From Microplitis mediator (taxonomy: Eukaryota > Arthropoda > Insecta > Hymenoptera > Braconidae), in NCBI RefSeq assembly GCF_029852145.1, contig NC_079974.1, forward strand, positions 8,602,348-8,666,347: a DNA stretch of 64,000 nucleotides, read 5' to 3'. Positions 11,644 through 23,127 of this stretch are shown piece after piece. The position numbers were made by a program, and so were the translations under genes. The notes below the pieces were generated by a model, which was given only the letters and a program-made list of their open reading frames with translations, was not told the origin of the DNA and made no database searches. Positions within the stretch are counted from its first letter, which is position 1, and each line of letters begins with the position of its first letter.

Positions 11644-12790
11644 GGGAAGTCCTGGAGGGTTGCTTAATGTACCTCCAAGACCCCTGTAAATTTTTTAATT
11701 GATCTATCGAACCGTTTTTTGGGAACCATCGATCAAAGTTTAGCTAAACAATTAGAGGAGCAAGTTTTGTTCCTTTAATTGTGTAATCATAATCAAAATG
11801 AAAAAAAATTTTTTTTTTTACTTTTCTCAAATTTTTGCATTGGTGACTCAGCAAAAAATTTCCAAAAAATGTAAAAAAAAAAAATTTAGAACACAAATAA
11901 AAGTTTTAATTTTTTTTTCTTAGATTTTTTTGGCATTTTTTGGAAATTTTTTTATTGTTTTTGTCATTTCTTTGCATTTGCTGAGTCACCAATGCAAAAA
12001 TTTGAGAAAAGTAAAAAAAAAAAAATTTTTTTATTTTGATTATGATTACACAATTCAAGGAACAAAACTTGCTCCTTTAATTGTTTAGCTAAACTTTGAT
12101 CGATGATTCCCAAAAAACGGTTCGATAGATCAATTAAAAAATTTACAGGGGTCTTGGGGGTACATTAAGCTAAAAAAGTCCCTGACAACATTGTTTTTTT
12201 TATCGATATTTGCAGAGTAGCGGTTGATTTACTAAAAAACCAAAAAAAGTCATTTTTTTTGTACTTACTTCTAATGGTTGTTAAAAATAAAAAAAATTTT
12301 TTTTTTTTTAAAATGATGACAGGGTTTTTTAGGGAATTAATTCAAGTTTTCACCGCCGCCCTTCAACTTTCTGTGCGACCATTAGTACCTGAAATATCGA
12401 TGATCAAAGCCAAAAGGATCATTTTCTGTTTGAAGGCTGATATCTCTGCGACAAATCGTCCTACGAGGTGAAAAAAAAACCAAATTGAAGCTGAATGAAT
12501 TTGCTAAACGAACTATGCATTCGCTTAGTTAAAAGAATTTTTTCGCGGTCCGTGGGCTCTTCGGAAAAAAAAAAAAATTAAAAATTTTTTGTCTCGCGGC
12601 ATTTCTCATGTTTGTGCAATAACCGGAGCTTTAAAAAAATTTTGACAAAAATGCACCAAAACTAGAGATTTCAAGCTGTAAAATGCTTTTTTTTAAATCT
12701 CGGTACGATCATTTTTCACCAAGTCACAGCCTTTCAAAAATCACTAAAAAATTTATAAAATTTTTCTGCTCCTTTAATTTTTGCAATAGG
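11644..12790. mobile_element. Foldback element C (left arm truncated), related to element D
   Basis: The arms 11650-11860 and 11970-12180 are inverted copies: AAAGTTTAGCTAAACAATTA mirrors TAATTGTTTAGCTAAACTTT, and GGTGACTCAGCAAA mirrors TTTGCTGAGTCACC. The right arm continues for another 600 bp without a partner, so the left arm has lost its outer part. The right arm shares long blocks with the foldback at 19895-21655, for example CTGATATCTC, AAATCACTAAAAAATTTATA and the phrase around GTACATTAAGCT, so the two belong to one family. No gene. Confidence 0.75.
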
Positions 12791-13174
12791 GTATAATGTT
12801 ATAAGCAGATTTATTATCATTTTTGCTTTCTCTATAATTTTTTGTTAAGAAAGCTATGGTCGCATTAGGATGTTTGTTTTGTACTCATTTACAACTTAAA
12901 TCAAATATTATTTTTGGTCTTCTCGTGTTGTTAAAATGTCGATATACTCTTAAGTTGATTCAATTGCTCTTTCGGTGAGATCATTAATGACTTGTAAATT
13001 GTTAACAATTTGTGTTTCGTGAGTAAATTTGTATTACTAACAATTTTTTGAAAGATTTAACATTGATAGAAATTTTTTGAAGTTAGATGTGAAACGTGGG
13101 CGGGCAATAACGACTATTTAGAAGGCTTTCGAAAGAAAGCAAAAATGATGATAAATCTGCTTATAATATTATAC
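12791..13174. mobile_element. Small MITE with about 40 bp terminal inverted repeats
   Basis: The left end GTATAATGTTATAAGCAG with the following ATTTATTATCATTTTTGCTTTC is mirrored almost perfectly by the block 13135-13174, which ends CTGCTTATAATATTATAC. The interior is about 300 bp, AT-rich, without coding potential. No target duplication is obvious. It abuts the right end of foldback C, so one of the two may have inserted into the other's end. Confidence 0.65.
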
Positions 13175-13439
13175 ACAAAGAATTTATTACATTTTTATTT
13201 CACCACTTTCCATTAATTCATTTTAAAGTTCGTCTGTATGAGGAAAGGTATGTTATTTCTATTATTTCTCATAAAGCAATGTTTTTTTTCTCTTGATTTT
13301 CTGTTTAGGTCATGAAATCTACATAAATGATCAACGGTACTCTAGTGATAATAATAATTATCTTCTATTTCAACGATTTTATAGCCAAAAACGGTAAAAA
13401 TGAAAATAGAATTAAAAATATTATTGGATTGATAACAAA

Positions 13440-13762
13440 CACAAGTTTAACGTTAAATAACTTTTGAAGGAGTTATTTTATCGAAAATCGATAAGAAAAC
13501 TTTTTTGTAGAGCGTTCAATTTCCTATCAGAATATGCTTCGATCAAATTTTTACTCTCATTTGTTTCTGAGAAAAAAAATTAAGAATCAAAAGTCTAAAA
13601 ATCCCATGTTATTTAAATGGGAAATATAAAATGATTTCGGCACGGTTTAATGTGAAAATTAATAGCCTGTTTGTGTTGAATATTTTTTTCTAGGTCATAA
13701 GCTAAAGATCCAGGGGGCGATCGGTAAATAAAAATCGATTTTGGAAATAACGGACACCCTAA
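13440..13762. mobile_element. Right end of a TTAGGGTG-type foldback inserted in Copia
   Basis: The segment ends ACGGACACCCTAA, the mirror of the TTAGGGTG start used by elements at 1361 and 56890, and it contains the phrase GTAGAGCGTTCAATTTCCT, which is also found in foldback B. Directly after it, at 13763, the Copia reading frame starts in mid-protein, so this is the junction of an insertion into Copia pol. Its left arm and left end are not visible. The 13175-13439 stretch before it is AT-rich with no feature that I recognise. Confidence 0.6.
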
Positions 13763-14566
13763 TATTCAGAGCATATTAGAAAAATTCAATATGTCAAAAT
13801 GCATCCCTCAGAGCACACCAATGGTTACAAGACAAGTTGAAAACAGAAGCAAGAGAAAGAAATTAGAGCAACCAGAACTTAAAGAAGAAATCCAGGGTGC
13901 AGAAATCAAAAGGGTGCCATTCAGAGAAGCTATCGGTAGGTTAATGTATTTAGCAAATGCAACAAGACTAGATATTGCATTTGCAGTAAATTACTTAGCG
14001 AGGAAACAATTAGAGCCTTCAGAAAGTGATTGGCTAGACGTAAAGAGAGTTTTCAGATACTTAAGAGGAACCTCAGATTTAGGATTAAAGTTAATTTCCA
14101 AAACTGAACATTTAGAGGCCTACACAGACGCAAGTTTCAGAGATCACGAAGACTCCACATCGACTGGAGGATACGTCATTAAACGGTTTGGTGACGTAAT
14201 TGCGTGGAGAAGTCTCAAACAAAATTACGTAACGTTATCCACATGTCAAGCTGAATACTTGGCTATGAGTGATGCCTGTCAGGAGCTAATCTCACTGGAT
14301 AAGGCTGTAAGATTTGTAATTGGAAAAATTCTTTTCCCAGTTACAATTTGGTGTGACAATCGATCAGCAGGAGATTGCACCCAAAAGGACGGTAGCTGCA
14401 GACTTAAAATGTTTGACGATAACTTAGAGAAAATTAACGAGAGTTTGCTAGAGAGAGAAAAGAGTGGAAGCCGGAAACACATGACTGACACTCATGGTGA
14501 TTTTATCAAGCAATGTGTAGAGGAAAACAAAGTTAGAGTGCAATGGGTTTCTACAAAGGGAGGGAG
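13763..14566 (+). pseudogene. Copia-type retrotransposon, C-terminal pol fragment (RT end and RNase H)
   Basis: The frame starts in mid-protein as IQSILEKFNMSKC, the usual Copia phrase before a 'STPM' motif, and continues through FREAIGRLMYLANATRLDIAF, LRGTSDLGL and the RNase H signature YTDASFRDHEDSTSTGGYVI, with VTLSTCQAEYLAMSDACQE. These are standard for Ty1/Copia pol. Everything upstream (gag, protease, integrase, RT catalytic core) is missing, cut off by the foldback end at 13762. At the C-terminus the usual ADIFTK motif is missing after VQWVSTKG, so a small 3' deletion is likely before the polypurine tract. It is a dead fragment, with no in-frame stops in what remains. Confidence 0.9.
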
Positions 14567-14808
14567 TGTAAGGAGAGCTTTGCCAGACCCCACTCCAGAG
14601 GCGCCATTTATCGGCTTGATAAAAAAGGTTGCCTGACGGTACTACCGCCCCACCTCCAACTTTCGTGAACAAGCACTTCACTTGTCCTTCTTACGCGTTA
14701 CAACGTGCATCGTTATATGAGTTTAAAATAAAGCCAGAGTTTTTGATATTAATAAGGCTTATTTTATTTATAAAATAAGAGCCCATTAACCTATCCATAC
14801 TTCCAACA
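14567..14808 (+). mobile_element. Probable Copia 3' LTR
   Basis: A purine-rich tract AAAGGGAGGGAG immediately precedes TGTAAGGAGAG at 14567, and the block ends TTCCAACA at 14808, giving TG at one end and CA at the other over 242 bp. An AATAAAG signal at about 14729 fits polyadenylation in the R region. No second LTR is in the window to confirm the borders, so they are inferred. Confidence 0.5.
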
Positions 14809-15129
14809 TTTTAACACTTATTGGAAAAAAAACAATTGACCAAATTAAAAATTTTAATTAACGATTAAATAACCTAAGTAATTAAGTAAACTAAGTAATT
14901 AATTGAACACTTAGATGAAGTTAACATAAGAATAAGAATATCAACATACTCAAATAAAAATTGTGTACACGTTTCAATGTTAAAAAAAATTTTTTTTGTT
15001 AATGACATTAATCTCGTTTGCTCATGACATAAGCTCGATTGCTAATGACATTACGCCAAGAAATGACAAGTTGTACGAAATTAATGAATCAAAACATGCA
15101 ACTTTATGAAAATGAATTAGAAGACTAAT
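14809..15129. other. AT-rich spacer
   Basis: No gene. The only structure I see is a loose repeat of AATGACAT-like words between 15000 and 15070 (AATGACATTAATCTCG, CATGACATAAGCTCG, AATGACATTACGCC). Confidence 0.5.
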
Positions 15130-15610
15130 TTATCAACATGATTTTCTAGATGCATCCAGACATGTTGGAATCTTAGGAGCTCAAGGAGTAGGACAATCAA
15201 CAATTCTATCATCTTTTTCTTCAAATTCTGGGTAATTTATCAATAATAAAATGATAAATATTCAAGAATTAATTTTAATTAAAATAACAGATCTTGTTAA
15301 TGCAAATGAATTTCAGATCAGAACTATCAACCATACAAATATCATCTCATCTCACAAATGAATAAAATTTTACCAGTGGATTAGATTTTTATGTAACAGA
15401 AAATCGTGTTCTTATTTACGCTGCCAATTCTTTTCAGTTCTGCAATGACATCAACCGAAAACACTTTAGGAACTCTATATTCAGTCAGAATATAATTTAC
15501 AAAGACGATCGTTGCAATTGACTGCATTTTTATTTTTGTTTACTATGTCATTATCTTCGTTCAGGATTGGTTTATCGACCTCAATTTGACATCCAAGAAG
15601 TCTACATGTC
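15130..15610 (+). pseudogene. SMG9: SMG9-like fragment (nonsense-mediated decay factor), broken
   Basis: Three collinear pieces resemble the G-domain of SMG9, a regulator of the SMG1 kinase in nonsense-mediated mRNA decay. First, DFLDASRHVGILGAQGVGQSTILSSFSSN (15138-15224), a P-loop in which the expected Lys is Gln, followed by a donor-like GGGTAATTT. Second, after an acceptor-like TTTCAG, TSGLDFYVTENRVLIY (from about 15374). Third, TAFLFLF and, in another frame, FVQDWFIDLNL (15506-15587). An in-frame TGA lies between the first and second landmarks, and frame changes separate others. Intron-like borders argue against a processed retrocopy. Best read as a decayed gene segment; assignment is by remembered motif order, not alignment. 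Confidence 0.55.
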
Positions 15611-17800
15611 TAACTGTAAATACAAAGAAGCTCGATCCGTAAGTGTTTGACTTTTTACTTTTATGCAATTATTAATATAAATTTAAAAATCTGCTTTCAC
15701 TACAATATAATCATTAAATTTACTACAGTTTCTGATTATAAATGTAACAGGAAATCAATAGTGTACATGACGATAATTGGAAAACATTCTCAGTCTCAGA
15801 ATTGATGCCAGTATCGATGGATGCAATAGCAGATAACAGTAAAGATGTAATAACGCCGTTGGTACTGGAAGACTCTAAATAACGACTCAGCAACATAATC
15901 AAAATCATAACTAAGGGCTATTTATGAAAAATAAAATTTTATTTTAATTTAAAAGTTTTCTCGATACATTTAATACTTTTGAAAATTGTAGTAAAAATCA
16001 TATTGTTTTAACATATAAATATAATTAATTGTAAAATATATTCAAAGTTTCATTAATATTAGTTCTTGTTTAATTTGACGAAAAAAATTAACTTCAAGTT
16101 TTTTAAAGTCTCCCCTTAATTTTTTTTTAATCGATATATTTATATACCTATAGAAATTAATGTTATTTTTATTTCTTCTTTGGAAATTTACTGTTCAAAA
16201 CACTTTTAATGATGTTGTATCAAGCATTATTCTGAAAATTATTCCACAAAAATGTTCTTTTCTAATTTGGATCACATGAAAGCCGCATTTGACTTAAACA
16301 ATGGTTACAAAATCTGCAAAAGTAATCCATTGAAGAAAGAGAAAAAGAAATCTATCAAAGATGAGTAATCAGCGAGCGTATTACAAAAAACTGCTTACCA
16401 AATAGTATAGTTGGTACTATCAAGCAAATATATTTAATAGTATATTCAATTCATTAAGCACCCTAAGTACATTTAATTAATTATTGAAAGTCAATACTCA
16501 CATTTATTGAATAATTTTTTTTTTAGACTAAGCGTTTACTTGTTTCAGATTCATTATTTATATTGTACTATATAAAGCAATTTGTTCATAATTTTTACTT
16601 TGTAAAAAAGTAAAAGTAAATTTTAAAGTGATAAAATCAATGAAGTAGCAATTGAAGTTCTCTTATATAGCCGCATTGAAATTAAAATTAATTATCAGAC
16701 ATGGTTATAATTTATACAGTCCAAATGCAAACAAAAATCAAATGTATTTATAAGTTTACTAATTATATTATTTATAAATAAATTTATAAAAACAATATAT
16801 TTAATATATATTTTTAAATAACAAAATAGATTTAATATACCGAAATAGTCTATGTAAGGCCAGAAAATCAATCCTTTATTTCATTGTCATAAAATTTCGA
16901 TGGTTATTGTCAAAAATTATTAAAATTGTATGCCGCTTTGACTTGAATATTGTGGAATTATATTATTCTTTTAACAATAAACTTTTTGAATGCACAATAA
17001 AAGGATAAACTATATGTTTTTCCCCGTTTCTAACCGTGATGTACTTTTTCCACAGTTTTTATTTTGTTACAGACAAATTAGGAATTGAATATTTTTCAAA
17101 AACTAGCTATTTAAATGAGTAAAAAAATTTATTTAAAATATAATTTGTGATACTGAATAAAAAACTTTTACTTAAAATTTATTAATACGTAAAAATTAGA
17201 TAAGTAGTATTTAAAAAAATAGTATTTTTGCAGCATGTATTCTGACGATGTGATTAGAAAAAAAATATAATAATAATTATATATTGTAAAAATATAAAAA
17301 CTATTCTTATTTATGACAAAACAAATTTTAAAAAAATTATAAATTGATGTACTATTTCAATTTTTTGATTTCAAAGTTAATACTTTAATTCAGCTCACTA
17401 TTGAAAAAAAAATTTTAATTACTAATATTTTTTATATTATTTATATGAATTAAAAACTAATTTGTCATAATGTCATTGGTTTGGTGTATTGTTATTTATA
17501 TTTTTTTCAATGTATTTTGTTTTTAAATAATTATTATTTAGATTTAGTCATAAATATCTATCATTTAATTCAAATTAAATTTAAAATAAATAAACATTGA
17601 TTTTATAAAATATCATATACCAATAAATACTAACAGCTTATCCATTATGACCGATTTTCTGAGCAAAATAATAAATTAAACCTATATTATCTATTATTAT
17701 ACGATTATGTGATTAAATATGTAAGTATATGATTAAATATATATAATTATGTGATTTATTGAATTAATCATAAATTTTGACTTATTACAGTCGAAAGTTA
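15611..17800. other. Gene-free AT-rich stretch
   Basis: More than 2 kb of very AT-rich DNA with stops in every frame. A short frame around 16260-16365 (reads MKAAFDLNNGYKICKSNPLKK) is too short to assign. I see no terminal repeats, satellites or RNA genes. Confidence 0.5.
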
Positions 17801-19870
17801 AAATGACGTCTTGGGCTGCCGTTCCTTCTACTAATGTTTTAAACAGAATAGTTCAATTTGAAATTTTTTTTTAAAAATGGAAAGTAAAAACCAAAAGCAG
17901 ATCCTATTTGGAAAGAAATATATCAAACTTGGAGACTGAAATCCAGGAAATATAAGAAAACTCCAATCGCTCTATATTTTGATATCTTTCAGATAGATAT
18001 GGTCTTCAGGTGTCTTATCTTGCAGCACGAAATTTAAATTTTCCAGATAAAATAAAAGAAAATATTGATTTGATTGAGAGACTACAACAATCGAGTATTA
18101 GAAAAAGAATTGGATTGCATCAAAAGTTCACGAACCTTTCGAAATTGTCACTGATATGTCAAAAGCTTTACAAAATGCGATATGCATGGCTTATAATAAT
18201 GAAACCTATAAAGAGTATCTATCAAAATGTTATCAGGTTCTAATTGGCAAAGCTGAACATGTAAGTTGACCGTATCTTCGTATAGATATCGCTCACTTAA
18301 TCTATTGGGTATCGCGTTTTAAATATTTTAAAGACTGTAAATATTACATCAACGATTTTTACTTGAGAGCGATTGGTTTTATGAGTACATTAGAATCTTT
18401 TGAAGACATTGAAAAAACGATAAAAGTTTTAATAAACATAAGTAGTAATGAAACTGGTTGTCAGGATGACATTGAATGGATAATAAAAAGAATTAAAACG
18501 TTTAAATTTGATGAAACAATAATTAATTACAGTGAAGTTAAACTCAGTACGACTTGTGAAGATAAAACCTTGTGTGAAAAACATCTATCTTGCCATAAAG
18601 ATGATAAGAAAGTTGATGAACCTGAAAATAAAGTACCAATTAATGAAGTTTGACAAATTATATAGAAGATCTTTTTAAAAAAGTACCTTGTAGTACTCCT
18701 GATGGGTTCATCCATTTTGATGATGGCAATATTTATAATTTACCCGAGATCAAAAAAGATTTGAAATTATTATTTCAAAAGTTTCCGTCATAGACAAATG
18801 CAATGCTAAAATATTATGGATCCAAACATGACGTGGCGACTTCGTCAAGATCGGAAAACTATTTTAGCTTTGTAAAAAATAATATTTTAACAGATCACCA
18901 GCCAAATCGAGCTGATGTTTTTTTAAGCAGAACACACAAAAAGTATTAGTACTCGAATGATAGAAGCCAAAAGTGTTTACAGTAATGAGAAACTGACGAA
19001 AAAAAAACCCGACTTGGGTAAAAATAAAAAAAAAAGAGATCCATGTGTACTGAACTTCCTTGAAAATTGGAAAAACAAGGTGATTGTTGGTGATTTTAGT
19101 GGAATACAGATTACGGAATGTGAACAATTCGAGGATGATTTGAAGAAGTGTGACCTTGATGATAACGAAGAAAACATGAAGGCAATTCAAAAAGTGACTA
19201 TAAACGATGATATTAGTAACTCTACATTAAATTCTACTCCAAAAAATAGTAATACTTGCCAAAATTCAAACAAAGACTGTGCTTACTCTACCGTAGATGA
19301 CTTGAGTTCTCCTCTATTGCATTCTACTCCTACCAAAATAAATTTCAGTAAACAATACCATTTTAAATTTTTCGATTACAAAAGCTTCCGACATTAGTTA
19401 TTTAATTACACCTGATGAAAAGCCTGTTAATTTTCAAGTTATTGAAAAAAAGGATCGAATAAACGACAAATGAGCTCTTCAGTCATTTCAGATCAAGCTA
19501 AAAAACGAGGAAAATATCTCAATGCATGCCCTGAAGTACAAGAGTTACACAAAAATGCAGCTGATAAAGAAAAAAAAAAAAAAAAGATACAAAAACAGCA
19601 TTTGTTCATTAAAAATGGTTGCACTTCTGACATTGGTAAAAGTAAATTAATTATCACAAATACTTGCCCATTAGACAGTTTATCAGAAGTACTATCATTT
19701 GCTTATCTAAATTTTAGTCATTTTAGAAATTTTGTAACTTCCAGAACTACCATGTCAGATTATTTATCATCCGTAGTTTGCCATGCGATAAATGGTGCTA
19801 CATCTGAATATTATAAAAAAAGATTAACTGTTTCACGAGCTCTATACCCTGAACAAAATTATTGAATCGA
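17801..19870 (+). pseudogene. Decayed transposase of the family at 7-8.6 kb (C-terminal half)
   Basis: A possible start MTSWAAVPST follows a TTATTACAG acceptor near 17789. After that, coding pieces are scattered over three frames: SYLAARNLNFPDKI (18011), a block LRIDIAHLIYWVSRF (about 18270) aligning by eye with CCAHVMNRVSRAIKK of the 8.5 kb copy, PDGFIHFDDGNIYNLPEIKK (about 18700), SRSENYFSFVKNNIL (about 18849; probably the final catalytic Glu) and NRADVFLSRTHKKY. Then a Lys-rich region and ITNTCPLDSLSEVLSFAYLNF (19660). Many frameshifts and stops. The gene is cut by foldback D at 19895; a downstream piece with a CPVCKS zinc-ribbon motif lies at 21660-21790. Role: DNA transposition, now dead. 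The family name (MULE- or KDZ-like) is uncertain. Confidence 0.55.
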
Positions 19871-19894
19871 CTGCAGTGATGATATATCTGATTT

Positions 19895-21655
19895 ACACTT
19901 ATCCAAAAAATTCAAGGAACAAGAAAATTTTATAAATTTTTTAGTGATTTTTGGAAGGCTGTATTTTCGTGAAAAATGATCGTATCGAAAAAAAAAAAAG
20001 CAAATTGAAGCTTGAAATCTCTAGTTTGAAGATCTTTCAGCAAAATATTTTTTTTAGCCACGGTCGAGACAAAATTTTTCTAATTTTTTTGGTTTCGTTT
20101 TTTGGGTCTACGGGGCCGGGAAAAATTTTTTCAAAAAAACGAATTTAGGGCTTGTTTAGGAAATTTATTCACCTACAATTTGCTTTTTTTTTGTTTCTCT
20201 GTACGACAATTTGCTGCTGAGATATCAGCCTTCAAATGAAAAAGGATCCTTTTGTCTTTGATTATTGATATCTCAGCAAGAAATGGTCACACAGTAATTT
20301 AAAGGGCAGTTTAATAAACTTGAATAAATCCCCTACAAGCTCCATTTTTGATTTCTTCAAAAAAAAATTTTTTTTCATCCTTGATATCCATTTGAAAAAC
20401 CTTTAAAAAATGGCCATTTTCTGGTTTTTTAGTCTACTCATCGCTACTCTGCAAATATTGATAAAAAAAATAATGTTGCCAGGTAATTTTACAGCTTAAT
20501 GTACCCCCAAAAACCCTGGAAATTTTCAGATTGATCCAATGAACCGTTTGTCCGGTCCGATTGCTCAAAGTTTTACAAAACAATTAAAGGAACAAGTTTT
20601 GTTCCTTAATCTGTGTAATCGTTATCAAAATGAAAAAATCAATTTTTTTCGGATTTTTTTTCATTTTTGCGTTAGTTATTCAGTAAATGTAAGGTAAAGA
20701 AAAAAAAAAATTTTTTTTCCGCAAAACGAAAAAAAAATAACCCCCCGAATAAAACATAAAAAAAAAAAATTGGAAAAAATTCTTGTTTGGTCTCGTTTTT
20801 TAGAAAATTTTTTTTTTTTCCTCTTTACCTTACATTTACTGAATAACTAACGCAAAAATGAAAGAAAATCCAAAAAAAAATTAATTTTTTCATTTTGGTA
20901 ATGATTACACAAATTAAGGAACAAAACTTGTTCCTTTAATTGTTTTGTAAAACTTTGAGCAATCGGACCGGACAAACGGTTCATTGGATCAATCTGAAAA
21001 TTCCCATGATTTTTGGGGGTACATTAAGCTGTAAAATTACCTGGCAATATTATTTTTTTTATCAATATTTGCAGAGTAGCGATGAGTAGACTAAAAAACC
21101 AGAAAATGGCCATTTTTTAAAGGTTTTTTAAATGGATATCAAGGATGAAAAAAAATTTTTTTTTGAAAAAATCAAAAATGGAGCTTGTAGGGGATTTATT
21201 CAAGTTTATTAAACTGCCCTTTAAATTACTGTGTGACCATTTCTTGCTGAGATATCAATAATCAAAGACAAAAGGATCCTTTTTCATTTGAAGGCTGATA
21301 TCTCAGCAGCAAATTGTCGTACAGAGAAACAAAAAAAAAGCAAATTGTAGGTGAATAAATTTCCTAAACAAGCCCTAAATTCGTTTTTTTGAAAAAATTT
21401 TTCCCGGCCCCGTAGACCTAAAAAACGAAACCAAAAAATTTAGGAAAATTTTGTCTCGACCTTTATCTTCTGATTCCGCAAAAACCGTGGCTCAAAAAAA
21501 TATTTTGCTGAAAGATCTTCAAACTAGAGATTTCAAGCTTCAATTTGCTTTTTTTATTTTTTCGATATGATCATTTTTCACGAAAATACAGCCTTCCAAA
21601 AATCACTAAAAAATTTATAAAATTTTCTTGTTCCTTTAATTTTTTGGATAAGTGT
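19895..21655. mobile_element. Foldback element D, 1.76 kb near-perfect palindrome
   Basis: The whole element is two inverted arms of about 830 bp around a short AT-rich centre near 20770. The left end ACACTTATCCAAAAAATT mirrors the right end AATTTTTTGGATAAGTGT; farther in, GTCTACGGGGCCGGGAAAAA mirrors TTTTTCCCGGCCCCGTAGAC and CGGACAAACGGTTCATTGGA mirrors TCCAATGAACCGTTTGTCCG. ATTT flanks both ends (19891-19894 and 21656-21659) and may be the target duplication. It sits in the coding region of a decayed transposase. No coding capacity. The high arm identity suggests recent formation or gene conversion between arms. Confidence 0.9.
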
Positions 21656-21659
21656 ATTT

Positions 21660-21790
21660 CAAAGACTAATGACAACTCATGAATCTTTAGTTGAAAATAA
21701 AATTTGTCCTGTTTGCAAATCTCTCGATACAAGACAAATGTCAATTTCACTTATTTTAATTTTAAACCACTTTTTTCATAATTTACATAA
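21660..21790 (+). pseudogene. Continuation of the transposase interrupted by foldback D
   Basis: Reads QRLMTTHESLVENKICPVCKSLDTRQMS, with a Cys-x2-Cys pair like one half of a zinc ribbon. It directly follows the foldback and probably continued the frame that ends DDISDL before 19891. The frames on the two sides differ by one base, so decay preceded or followed the insertion. Confidence 0.5.
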
Positions 21791-22024
21791 TTAACTATTT
21801 AATTGCATTGTAATAAAAATTATAATTCAAATTTACGACAGAAATACATAAATAATACAATTCATGTTAAAATAAAATAAATTTGACAATATTAACTTCA
21901 GTGCGATATTTGAATAATTTTTTTAGTCAAATTATAATAATTAAAGTGAAAAAATAATTTTTTTACTAGTCAACTACTATTCAACATATAAAGAGAAATC
22001 ATTTTTTTAAGCCTGAGTCTAAAG

Positions 22025-22072
22025 GCACTTAGCCGTGCACAGTACCGTGTGAAAAGTGACCAAAACTGACCG
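22025..22072 (+). repeat. Left MULE terminal inverted repeat with GTGCAC repeats
   Basis: GCACTTAGCCGTGCAC opens the repeat, which pairs with 40370-40416. Just inside, from 22080 to 22150, the phrase CAGTTGGCACAACCGTGCAC occurs twice about 48 bp apart, so the palindrome CCGTGCACGG recurs three times near this end but once at the right end. Confidence 0.75.
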
Positions 22073-22159
22073 TTTATTATACATCAGTTGGCACAACCGT
22101 GCACGGTACTATAGGTATTATATGTCAGTTGGCACAACCGTGCACGGCATTAAATTATC

Positions 22160-23127
22160 AACATAGATTTTATACTTAAGGCTATATTTTCAAAATGTGC
22201 TGCATGCAATCAGAGTATAACGAAGCATGTGGGCAGCGCGAAATTCAAAACGCACTATTAATAAATTTTGCATTAACACCATAGTACGTTACCTGTCACG
22301 CAGAAAATTTCAAAAAGTACTTGGTATAAATAAAGCGTTCAAATTTTAATTCATTTTTATAAATTTTCAAAAAAATCTTTTATAGTGGTTATTATTAATT
22401 TCAAATAAGTACTAATCGCTAAATGTAGTGTACTTGATTCATAATCGATAACCATAATGAAATTTGGTTGATTTAGATTTTAATTAATGAATAGATGATT
22501 ATTTTAATTAATTTAAATAAATGAATTTCAAAACTACTGTTAACTTTATAATCACAATCACGTTTTAATTGAAGATATATAGCTGTTTTCTTTTTTAAAA
22601 AATATTTGTTATGCTACGTCCACTCTAATTTAATATTTTTTTTTCTGTAAAACTAATAAAGGTAGAAGTACTATTTGTGGCCACGGTACCAGTTATAAAC
22701 ATTTAATACTTGATTTTAATTAGCTCATAAGAATAAAACGATTTTCATTGTCCTACAGTGTAATTAAAGTATATAATTGAACAGGTTTAAGAAATATTAA
22801 TCATGTCATTATATTTTTTTTACAAATTATTTCATTTTAATCTATTAAATATCCAAAGTTGGCCCTAAAGTGGTTATAAACGGTATATCTACTTGATAAA
22901 ATTTTCCTCTTAGAAAAAATAAGTCTACGTATAACATATTGTCAAGTATATTTGGTTTATTAAATATTGTAGCACTAAGCAGATAAGTATAAAATTTATT
23001 TTAATTGTAATAAAATATGAAATATTGGGTATCAACATTAACAATACTTTAACCACAGCAAAATTATTTGAAGGATAACTATAAATTGATTTTAAATATA
23101 AGTTATTTGTTTTTTTTTAAATAGAAT
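22160..23127. other. 3' flank of the MULE transposase gene
   Basis: AT-rich, no gene. The part 22890-23127 is an inverted, diverged copy of 39480-39700: on the complementary strand it reads AGTATTGTTAATGTTGATA and TATACTTATCTGCTTAGTGC, matching AGTATTGTTAATATTGATA and CATACTTATCTGGTTAGTGC on the other side of the element. Confidence 0.6.
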
